Source of the DNA: a bacterium
GTDB lineage: Bacteria > Tectomicrobia > Entotheonellia > Entotheonellales > Entotheonellaceae
Assembly: GCA_027294925.1 (NCBI GenBank)
Contig: JAPULM010000573.1
Span: 1-7,882 of the forward strand
Direction of reading: 5' to 3'
DNA: 7,882 bases
Below are positions 1 to 5,163 of this stretch, in pieces. How positions within the stretch are numbered: position 1 is the first letter of the stretch; the number at the start of each line of letters is the position of its first letter. A program made the position numbers and the translations under genes. Under the pieces are notes generated by a model. It was given only the letters and a program-made list of their open reading frames with translations. It was not told where the DNA came from and did not search any database.

Positions 1-2
1 TG

Positions 3-737
3 TCAGGCTATCCCGTGCAGGCCAGGCAACGCATCGACGACGCCCTGTATCTCGCTGATGACCTGCCGCATCCCTATATCATGAGTTTCGCTCGGCACTA
101 TGCTGGACTCGTCTATTCCTGGTGCGGTCAGGCGCAGGCCACCCTTGAACAGGCCGAAGCCGAGTTCGCTCTGGGAACCGAGCATAGCTTCCCTGCCTGG
201 CAAGCAATGGGTACTCTGAACCGTGGCGTGGCGCTGACCGAACTGGGACGGCACAAGGAGGGGCTGAAGCAGCTTCAAGAGGGTATCGCTGGGTGGCGTG
301 CCACGGGAGCAACCCTCGGCCTACCCATGTACCTGGGTTGGCTGGCGGACGTCTCTGCCCGTACAAGACATACGGCAGATGCGCAGGCCGCCCTGACTGA
401 GGCGTTAACGCTGGCGCACACGGCGGGCGAGCGCAGCTACGAGGCCGAACTGTATCGGCTCAAAGGTAAACTGCTTCAGATCGCAGATGGCGGGTCGCAG
501 ATGGCGGAATGTACCCCTGAGGCCTGCTTCCACCAGGCCCTCTCAATTGCCCGCCAGCAACAGGCCAAATCCCTAGAACTCCGCGCCGCCACCAGCCTGT
601 CCCGCCTGCGGCAGCAGCAGGACAAGCGCCAGGACGCCTACGACCTGCTCGCCCCCGTGTACGGGTGGTTTACGGAAGGGTTTGACACGGCGGACTTACG
701 AGAAGCAAAGACGCTATTGGATACATTAGCAGGATAG
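3..737 (+). CDS. TPR-repeat C-terminus of a predicted ATPase/cyclase-family protein (5' end outside window)
   Basis: The reading frame is already open at the left edge (Ser-Gly-Tyr-Pro precedes the first GTG at 15), so this is the last ~244 residues of a longer protein. The visible part is almost entirely amphipathic helix pairs rich in Ala, Leu, Gln and Glu, typical of TPR-like repeats (for example ALTELGRHKEGLKQLQEGI and AQAALTEALTLAHTAG). It ends with AKSLELRAATSL, then DLLAPVYGWFTEGFDTADL, a C-terminal signature shared with the gene ending at 4931: 52 of the last 67 residues are identical. By that kinship the missing N-terminal part probably carries a P-loop ATPase domain and perhaps a class III cyclase domain, but neither is visible here. 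An SDR gene follows after 18 nt. Paralogy with the 4931 gene is firm; the nature of the missing part is inference. Confidence 0.85.
   Translation, partial: SGYPVQARQRIDDALYLADDLPHPYIMSFARHYAGLVYSWCGQAQATLEQAEAEFALGTEHSFPAWQAMGTLNRGVALTELGRHKEGLKQLQEGIAGWRATGATLGLPMYLGWLADVSARTRHTADAQAALTEALTLAHTAGERSYEAELYRLKGKLLQIADGGSQMAECTPEACFHQALSIARQQQAKSLELRAATSLSRLRQQQDKRQDAYDLLAPVYGWFTEGFDTADLREAKTLLDTLAG
549..710 (+). repeat. C-terminal coding repeat, copy 1
   Basis: This 162-nt stretch aligns without gaps to 4743-4904, with about 133 of 162 bases identical (hand count). It encodes the terminal TPR cap of the first gene. Most differences are third-position changes, so this is conserved paralogous coding sequence. 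Confidence 0.8.
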
Positions 738-755
738 TCACGAGGAGATGTCTGT

Positions 756-1400
756 ATGCCAACCGTGATGATTATTGGCGCGAGCCGTGGTATTGGGCTG
801 GAGCTTGCCCGCCAATACGCAACCGATGGCTGGCGTGTGCATGCGACGACGCGTACCCCCGACCAGCGCGGCGAGCGGGCTGGCGACGTCGTGTTGCACG
901 AGCTGGATGTGCGCTGTGCCGATCAGATTGCGAATCTTGCCGCTGCCACGGCGCATGAAGGTATCGACGTGCTGATCCACAACGCTGGGGTTTCCGGCCG
1001 GGGCATGAGCCGCAAAAAGGTTATGGCGATCAACACCGAAGCCCCCATCAAGGTCACCCAGGCGCTGCTTGATGGGGTTCAGCGCGGTACAGAGAAAAAG
1101 ATTGTCCTGATGACCAGTCAGCTAGGCGCACGCTATGGCAGCACGCGTGGTCTCGGTATTTATGGCGACTCAAAAGCGGCGCTCAACGACAAGCTTCGTG
1201 AGTTGGCACCCGCCTGGGGCCGTGCAGGACTGATCGCCATTGTCATGCATCCCGGTTGGGTTCGTACCGACATGGGCGGGGCTAGTGCGACGCTATCGGT
1301 CCAGGAAAGTGTTACCGGTATCCGTAAGGTCATCGCCGGTTTGACACCAGCCGAGCACGGGCGCTTTTGGCAGTGGGATGGACGTGAGCATGCATGGTAA
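756..1400 (+). CDS. Short-chain dehydrogenase/reductase (SDR) family oxidoreductase
   Basis: This is a 214-residue cytosolic NAD(P)-dependent oxidoreductase of the classical SDR fold. The Rossmann glycine motif GASRGIG lies at residues 8-14 near the N-terminus, an Asp in ELDVR (residue 51) fits adenine binding, and HNAG is at 75-78. The catalytic set is complete: Asn93, Ser121 (MTSQLG), Tyr136 and Lys140 (YGDSK). PGWVRTDM at 166-173 is the usual loop after the active site. Length is slightly short for an SDR but the fold elements are all present; it resembles the C-factor (CsgA)-like subgroup. The ATG at 756 is supported by AGGAG at 743-747, 8 nt upstream. It sits 18 nt after the preceding ATPase-type gene, so cotranscription is likely. 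The substrate cannot be told from sequence, and a functional link to the cyclase-type neighbours is not shown. Confidence 0.93.
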   Translation: MPTVMIIGASRGIGLELARQYATDGWRVHATTRTPDQRGERAGDVVLHELDVRCADQIANLAAATAHEGIDVLIHNAGVSGRGMSRKKVMAINTEAPIKVTQALLDGVQRGTEKKIVLMTSQLGARYGSTRGLGIYGDSKAALNDKLRELAPAWGRAGLIAIVMHPGWVRTDMGGASATLSVQESVTGIRKVIAGLTPAEHGRFWQWDGREHAW

Positions 1401-1402
1401 AT

Positions 1403-1423
1403 GGGCACTTGATGCCCGGTTTT
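1403..1423 (+). terminator. Possible weak intrinsic terminator after the SDR gene
   Basis: GGGCA (1403-1407) and TGCCC (1413-1417) form a 5-bp stem with a 5-nt loop, followed by GG and TTTT (1420-1423), three bases beyond the SDR stop codon. The stem is short and the T-run is only four bases, so termination would be partial. It would separate the first gene pair from the zinc-ribbon/cyclase gene. Confidence 0.4.
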
Positions 1424-1485
1424 AGAGTAATGTTGGAGCCTCACAACCTTTCCCCCGTCCCCAGCAGCGCTACAATGCTGCCAGG

Positions 1486-2322
1486 ATGACCCACGACCAT
1501 GGCGTCCAGGGGCCCAGAGGAGGATGGCAATGCAGTGTTCCCAGTGTCAGCATGAGAACCCGATTGAAGCCAACTTCTGTCTCAACTGTGGTAGTCGTCT
1601 GGCCAAAGTCTGCCCTCAGTGTCAACAGGAATTGCCGTCCGAGGCGAACTTCTGCATGGCCTGCGGAACATAACCTTACGACCATACCTCAACCTGCCCA
1701 GTTAGAGCTACAGCCAGCCACAGAGCACAAACGCGACCCTGCGTCATACACCCCCCAGCACCTGGCCGAGAAAATCCTCACCTCGCGCAATGCCCTGGAA
1801 GGCGAGCGCAAACACGTTACGGTGTTGTTTGCCGACATTAAAGGTTCCATGGCCCTGCTGGAGGACCTCGATCCGGAAGCGGCACGCCGTCTCATCGACC
1901 CGGCATTGCAACTGATGATGGATGCCGTGCACCGTTATGAGGGTTTCGTGGCGCAGACGATGGGTGATGGTATTATGGCGCTGTTCGGGGCGCCGATTTC
2001 GCACGAGGACCATGCGCAGCGCGCCTTGTATGCGGCGTTGCGTATGCAGGAAGATAGTGCCCGCTACGCGGAGGCGGTGCGTCTCGAACATGGGGTGCCG
2101 GTTCTGCTCCGGGTTGGCATTAATACCGGTGAAGTGGTGGTGCGCTCGATCCGCAAGGACGATCTGCATACCGACTATGTGCCGGTGGGCCACTCTACCG
2201 GGCTGGCGGCGCGCATGGAAAGCCTTGCAACCCCCGGTTCGATTGTGGTGAGTCCACTCACAAACTCACGGAAGGCTATTTTGCCTTCAACAACCTGGGT
2301 GCTGCCAAAGTCAAAGGGGTGA
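1486..2322 (+). CDS. Class III adenylate/guanylate cyclase catalytic domain (frameshifted fragment)
   Basis: The frame is open from 1486, but residues encoded before about 1669 are the zinc-ribbon DNA read out of frame; believable protein runs from HNLTTIPQPAQ (1669) to VVVS (2253). In between lies a class III nucleotidyl cyclase domain, which would make a cyclic nucleotide from an NTP. VTVLFADIKGS carries the first metal Asp (codon 1834) and MGDGIMALFGAP the second (codon 1966). VGHSTGLAARME keeps the catalytic Arg (codon 2212) but has Gly (codon 2200) where classical enzymes have Asn. Gln stands at the usual purine-selecting Lys position, four residues before the second Asp. After 2253 the frame turns to nonsense and stops at 2322, while the expected cyclase end (THKLTEGYFAF) continues in the frame of the downstream ORF. 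The start at 1486 lacks a convincing ribosome site, so this piece is probably not made separately. Confidence 0.75.
   Translation: MTHDHGVQGPRGGWQCSVPSVSMRTRLKPTSVSTVVVVWPKSALSVNRNCRPRRTSAWPAEHNLTTIPQPAQLELQPATEHKRDPASYTPQHLAEKILTSRNALEGERKHVTVLFADIKGSMALLEDLDPEAARRLIDPALQLMMDAVHRYEGFVAQTMGDGIMALFGAPISHEDHAQRALYAALRMQEDSARYAEAVRLEHGVPVLLRVGINTGEVVVRSIRKDDLHTDYVPVGHSTGLAARMESLATPGSIVVSPLTNSRKAILPSTTWVLPKSKG
1516..1523 (+). promoter_or_regulatory. Strong Shine-Dalgarno sequence fixing the start at 1530
   Basis: AGAGGAGG abuts an ATG at 1524 and lies 6 nt before the in-frame ATG at 1530. The spacing favours 1530, giving a protein that begins MQCSQC, the usual opening of this zinc-ribbon family. 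Its presence shows that the biological start lies in the zinc-ribbon frame and not in the overlapping frame that begins at 1486. Confidence 0.75.
1530..1673 (+). CDS. N-terminal double zinc ribbon fragment of the broken cyclase gene
   Basis: This short frame gives 47 residues with eight cysteines as four CxxC knuckles: Cys3/Cys6, Cys17/Cys20, Cys28/Cys31 and Cys42/Cys45. These make two CxxC-N10-CxxC zinc ribbons of the DZANK/zinc-ribbon type that commonly precede class III cyclase domains in this family. The start at 1530 follows the strong Shine-Dalgarno at 1516-1523. The frame ends at TAA 1671-1673 directly after CMACGT. The usual continuation (CGHNL..., then a linker) is present but one frame over, from 1669. 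It is therefore best seen as the displaced N-terminus of the same protein, not an independent small zinc protein, although as the sequence stands it would be translated as a 47-residue peptide. Confidence 0.7.
   Translation: MQCSQCQHENPIEANFCLNCGSRLAKVCPQCQQELPSEANFCMACGT
1665..1671 (+). other. Frameshift site 1 (+1 base)
   Basis: The sequence reads TGC GGA A CAT AAC CTT. Removing one A of the AA pair at 1667-1668 joins CMACG to HNLTTIP, a natural CxxCGHNL zinc-ribbon ending. Left as it is, the frame reads TGC GGA ACA TAA and stops. A one-base gain in a short A-run is the simplest explanation. No slippery motif supports programmed frameshifting. Confidence 0.7.
2251..2258 (+). other. Frameshift site 2 (-1 base)
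   Basis: Upstream the cyclase frame reads GSIVVS (AGT at 2251-2253). From ACT at 2256 the downstream frame reads THKLTEGYFAFNNLG, the expected family continuation. Only CC (2254-2255) lies between, so one base is missing from a codon that was probably CCN. Loss from a CCC run would do it. This shift restores the frame changed near 1668. Confidence 0.7.
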
Positions 2323-4931
2323 GCGAGCCGCTGCCGACGTATGAGGTCGTCGGCGTGGGGCCGTTACGTACCCGATTGCAACTGGCCACCCGCCGTGGGC
2401 TGGTACAATTTGTCGGGCGGCGCCATGAGCTGACGCAGATCCGCAGCGTATTGCAACTGGCTGTTGCAGGTCAGGGGCAAATTGTGGCGTTGGTGGGTGA
2501 GGCCGGGGTCGGCAAATCCCGCCTGGTCTATGAAGGCAAACTCGGCGTCCCGCAGGACGTCCTGGTCTTGGAAGCCTTTTCGGTCTCGCATGGCAAAGCG
2601 TTTCCCTATCTGCCGTTAATCGATCTGTTGAAGCACTATTTTGCCATCACGCCGCAGGATAACGAGCGTACACGGCGTGAAAAAGTAACCGGCAAAGTGC
2701 TGACTCTAGATCGCCGCTTGGACGAGACCCTACCTTACCTATTTGCGTTGTTGGACGTGCGTGATGCGCAGGCAACGTTACAACAGATGGACCTGGAGAT
2801 TCGGCGCCGCCGCACGTTTGAAGCCCTCAAGCAATTGCTGTTGCGAGAAAGCCTCAATCAACCGCTACTGGTCATTTTCGAGGATTTGCACTGGGTGGAT
2901 AGCGAGTCGCGGGCGTTTCTCGACCTACTCAGCGACAGCCTGGCGACGGCCCGTCTGGTGTTGCTGGTCAACTATCGTCCAGAATATCAGCACAGTTGGG
3001 GTAGCAAGACATTCTATACCCAGCTGCGACTTGATCCTCTGGGGAAGGCGGAAGCCAACGAGCTGCTTAGTTTCCTGATGGGTGACAGGGCTGACGTGCA
3101 ACCGATCAAGCAAATAATTCTGGAGCGGACGGAAGGCAATCCGTTCTTTATGGAAGAGATCGTGCATGCCCTGTTCGAGCAGGGCATGCTGGTACGGAAT
3201 GGCGACATCACCCTGGCGCAGCCCTTTAGTGAGATTCAGATACCCCCTACGGTACAGGGGGTATTGGCCGCACGCATCGATCGGCTAGACGCCAACGACA
3301 AAGCCTTACTGCAATCTCTAGCAGTCGTGGGTAAGGAATTTCCGTTCAGCCTACTCAAACAGGTCGTGAACCTAGCGGAAGACGATCTGTATCAGAGGCT
3401 TGCTCGCTTGCAAGAGGCGGAGTTTGTCTACGAGCAGCCCGCCTTCCCGGAGCCGGACTATACCTTCAAGCATGCCCTGACGCAGGAGGCCGCCTATCAT
3501 GCGCTGCTGGTGGAGCAGCGCCAGGTGCTACACGAACGCACGGCGCAGGCCATCGAAGGGCTCTATGCAGATGACCTGGAGGAGCATTATGGGGCGCTGG
3601 CTCATCACTACCAGCACAGTCACAACACCGAGAAAGCGGTAACCTACCTGCAACGCGCAGCGCAGCAGGCCATGCAGCGGGCGGCGCCGGAGGAGGCGAT
3701 AGCCGCCTTTCGCACTGCCCTGGCCTTACTGACAACCCTTCCGGATACAGCGGCACGACGTCAATCCGAGCTGGTGCTGCAAGCGGCCTTTGGCGTGGCG
3801 TTGAGCCATGCGAGAGGGTATGCAGACCCGGAAGTGGGGCGCATCTATGACCGAGCCCGAGAGCTTTACGATCAGGTGGGGGAGAGTCCGCAACTGATCT
3901 CGGTGATGCGCGGCCTCTGGACCTTCTACCACACGACCGGTGCCTTACAAACGGCTCGCGAGATTGCTGAAGAACTTTTGCATCAAAGCCAGCGCCAGCC
4001 CGATAACAGCATTGCGCTATACGCCCATCGCTTCGTCGGCGCGACGTTGTCTGAACTCGGCGAGTTGCCTGCTGCCCGCCAGCATCTGGAGCGGGCGCTC
4101 ACCCTCTATGATCCGCAACAGCACCGTACCCACAGCATGAGTTATGGACAGGACCCCCAGGTCACCTGCCTCTGTCATCTCGCCAGGGGGGTCTTGTGGC
4201 AGCTGGGGTATCCGGGCCAGGCATTGCAGCGTGGTCGTGAGGCGCTCGCTCTGGCTCAAGAACTTGCACACCCGTTTAGCCTGATGTGGGCGATTAACAG
4301 CCTGGTGGAGGCTCATTTGTTGCGCCGAGAGGGCCGCGCTGCCCACGAGCAAGCCCAGGCTCTTGTGGCGCTTACAGGTGAACATGGTTTTTCCGGGTTT
4401 CACTACAGAGGCCAGTTCATGATGGCTCGGGCACTCGTCCTCCAGGGCCAGATTAAGGACGGCGTCGCTGCTTTTCGTAAGGTGGAGCACATGTTTCAAG
4501 ATGCCACTACCCCCACCCTATTTCGCTTCCGTGACCTGGTGCCATGTGCCGAGCTGTACGGGCAGCTGGGCCAGGCAGACGAAGGGTTACGCCTGCTTGC
4601 TGAAGCCCAGGTAGGCATGGAACCTAGCGACGGCCGTCTGTGGACATCGGAGGTGTATCGCATCAAAGGCGATCTGCTGCTGTCAGGATCAGAGGCGCAA
4701 CAGACCGAAGCGGAAACCTCCTTCCAAAAAGCCCTCGACATCGCCCGCCACCAACAAGCCAAGTCCCTGGAACTCCGCGCTGCCACCAGCCTCGCCAGCC
4801 TGTGGCAGTCCCAGGCCAAGCGCCAGGAGGCTCGCGACCTGCTCGCGCCTGTGTATGGGTGGTTTACCGAGGGGTTCGACACGGCGGATTTGAAAGAGGC
4901 GAAGGCTCTTCTGCAAGAACTTGAAGGGTGA
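2319..4931 (+). CDS. P-loop ATPase (STAND/AAA_16-like) with TPR C-terminus, second half of the broken cyclase gene
   Basis: The 870-residue frame begins with the tail of the cyclase domain (SEPLPTYEVVG). FVGRRHEL (31-38) opens the ATPase. Walker A is GEAGVGKS at 60-67, and the Walker B region is LLVIFEDLHWVDSES at 183-197 with acidic Glu188-Asp189. NYRPEY (218-223), TEGNPFFMEE (271-280) and YTFKHALTQEAAYHALL (381-397) are the later landmarks of this ATPase family. From about residue 430 to the end the protein is TPR-like helix pairs, finishing with the APVYGWFTEGFDTADL signature shared with the gene ending at 737. The GTG at 2319 overlaps the preceding stop as GTGA, but family-like sequence (THKLTEGYFAFNNLGAAKVKG, from 2256) continues upstream of it in the same frame and no spaced Shine-Dalgarno is present. 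It is therefore probably not the natural start. Likely cytosolic signal-sensing ATPase; its ligand is unknown. Confidence 0.88.
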   Translation: MSEPLPTYEVVGVGPLRTRLQLATRRGLVQFVGRRHELTQIRSVLQLAVAGQGQIVALVGEAGVGKSRLVYEGKLGVPQDVLVLEAFSVSHGKAFPYLPLIDLLKHYFAITPQDNERTRREKVTGKVLTLDRRLDETLPYLFALLDVRDAQATLQQMDLEIRRRRTFEALKQLLLRESLNQPLLVIFEDLHWVDSESRAFLDLLSDSLATARLVLLVNYRPEYQHSWGSKTFYTQLRLDPLGKAEANELLSFLMGDRADVQPIKQIILERTEGNPFFMEEIVHALFEQGMLVRNGDITLAQPFSEIQIPPTVQGVLAARIDRLDANDKALLQSLAVVGKEFPFSLLKQVVNLAEDDLYQRLARLQEAEFVYEQPAFPEPDYTFKHALTQEAAYHALLVEQRQVLHERTAQAIEGLYADDLEEHYGALAHHYQHSHNTEKAVTYLQRAAQQAMQRAAPEEAIAAFRTALALLTTLPDTAARRQSELVLQAAFGVALSHARGYADPEVGRIYDRARELYDQVGESPQLISVMRGLWTFYHTTGALQTAREIAEELLHQSQRQPDNSIALYAHRFVGATLSELGELPAARQHLERALTLYDPQQHRTHSMSYGQDPQVTCLCHLARGVLWQLGYPGQALQRGREALALAQELAHPFSLMWAINSLVEAHLLRREGRAAHEQAQALVALTGEHGFSGFHYRGQFMMARALVLQGQIKDGVAAFRKVEHMFQDATTPTLFRFRDLVPCAELYGQLGQADEGLRLLAEAQVGMEPSDGRLWTSEVYRIKGDLLLSGSEAQQTEAETSFQKALDIARHQQAKSLELRAATSLASLWQSQAKRQEARDLLAPVYGWFTEGFDTADLKEAKALLQELEG
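4743..4904 (+). repeat. C-terminal coding repeat, copy 2
   Basis: This is the matching copy of 549-710 at the end of the second large gene. Exact blocks of 11-12 bases occur (for example CGACCTGCTCGC and GACACGGCGGA). Direct orientation and ~4.2 kb spacing make unequal recombination possible. Confidence 0.8.
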
Positions 4932-4932
4932 G

Positions 4933-4976
4933 CCAGATCCGGTCTGGTAATCATGGGAGTCTGTCCCACAAGGGAC
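4933..4976 (+). terminator. Stem-loops after the second large gene, no U-tract
   Basis: CCAGA (4933-4937) pairs with TCTGG (4943-4947), and GTCCC (4963-4967) pairs with GGGAC (4972-4976) around an ACAA loop. They begin just after the stop codon at 4931, where a transcript end is expected, but no T-run follows either stem. Intrinsic termination is therefore not supported; they could protect a 3' end or be incidental. Confidence 0.22.
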
Positions 4977-5097
4977 GACGTCCTATCGCGCATCAATATG
5001 ATAAACCGCTCATGTTCAATTTTATCGTCCCGCTACGGGCAACCTGATGAATCTCGCCTGATCCTCTTGCACGTTTCATGCATGGAGTCCCCTTTGA

Positions 5098-5143
5098 TGT
5101 TCTGTTAATATGAGAACAGCATGTGAGACGGCTGTTGTCACAT
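5098..5143. promoter_or_regulatory. Cluster of three interlocked inverted repeats upstream of the third cyclase gene
   Basis: Three perfect 6-bp inverted repeats lie within 46 bp: TGTTCT/AGAACA (5098-5103, 5113-5118; 9-nt spacer), AACAGC/GCTGTT (5115-5120, 5131-5136; 10-nt spacer) and ATGTGA/TCACAT (5121-5126, 5138-5143; 11-nt spacer). The second and third interlock, so as RNA they could form only alternative stems or a pseudoknot; as DNA they could be operators. The block ends 20 bp before the chosen start codon. The function is inferred from position only. Confidence 0.35.
5103..5111 (+). promoter_or_regulatory. Possible extended -10 promoter element
   Basis: TGTTAATAT matches an extended -10 (TG-N-TAATAT; hexamer at 5106-5111), about 53 bp before the start codon of the third cyclase gene. 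No good -35 hexamer is seen 16-18 bp upstream. It lies inside the TGTTCT/AGAACA inverted repeat, which would let a bound protein block it. This is the most AT-rich patch of the intergenic region. Confidence 0.3.
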
Positions 5144-5151
5144 TGTATCCC

Positions 5152-5157
5152 AGGGGG
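5152..5157 (+). promoter_or_regulatory. Shine-Dalgarno-like AGGGGG choosing the start at 5164
   Basis: AGGGGG lies 3 nt before the ATG at 5161 and 6 nt before the adjacent ATG at 5164. The spacing favours 5164, giving a protein that begins MDFYEVLDQ. The two starts differ by a single Met. Confidence 0.5.
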
Positions 5158-5163
5158 TTGATG

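Larger units (their letters stand above)
1530..4931 (+). pseudogene. Frameshifted zinc-ribbon / class III cyclase / ATPase / TPR gene (whole locus)
   Basis: Read as one gene, this locus encodes in order a double zinc ribbon (1530-1667), a class III cyclase domain (about 1801-2310), a P-loop ATPase (about 2400-3500) and TPR-like repeats to 4931. That is the standard domain order of one bacterial cyclase/ATPase family. The parts lie in different frames: the zinc ribbon and ATPase-TPR share one frame, and the cyclase is shifted by +1. A gained base near 1668 and a lost base near 2254 explain this and cancel, so 1530-4931 remains a multiple of three (1134 codons including stop, ~1133 residues). 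No other lesion is visible: metal-binding Asp, Walker motifs and the C-terminal signature all survive. Either the mutations are very recent or the sequence has two base-count errors. If errors, this is one intact gene. Confidence 0.75.

Noticed and set aside
1464..1481. Promoter-like TACAAT (1471-1476) inside a GCAGC/GCTGC inverted repeat upstream of the second large gene
   Set aside because: There is no acceptable -35 at 16-18 bp, and a 5-bp inverted repeat is easily due to chance in this base composition.
1486..1668. N-terminal residues of the cyclase-frame ORF as real protein
   Set aside because: The same bases encode an eight-cysteine double zinc ribbon behind a strong Shine-Dalgarno in another frame, so the cyclase-frame reading here is an artefact of the frameshift.
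1660..2260. Programmed ribosomal frameshifting joining the zinc ribbon, cyclase and ATPase frames
   Set aside because: Neither site has a slippery heptamer, a prfB-like element with a spaced Shine-Dalgarno, or an obvious downstream stem. Needing two opposite shifts in one gene makes indels or base-count errors more likely.
1922..4924. Alternative-frame + strand ORFs inside the second locus (1922-2251, 2743-3078, 3940-4140, 4640-4924)
   Set aside because: Their translations are Arg/Trp/Cys-rich nonsense lying over well-supported cyclase, ATPase and TPR coding sequence.
1240..5085. Recurring ATGCAT near 1246, 1390 and 5078
   Set aside because: Only three copies in irregular positions, two of them inside the SDR coding sequence; no sign of a repeat family or regulatory spacing.
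5122..5142. CRP/cAMP-receptor binding site TGTGA...TCACA
   Set aside because: The half-sites are perfect but the spacer is 11 nt where CRP needs 6, so it is reported only as part of the inverted-repeat cluster.
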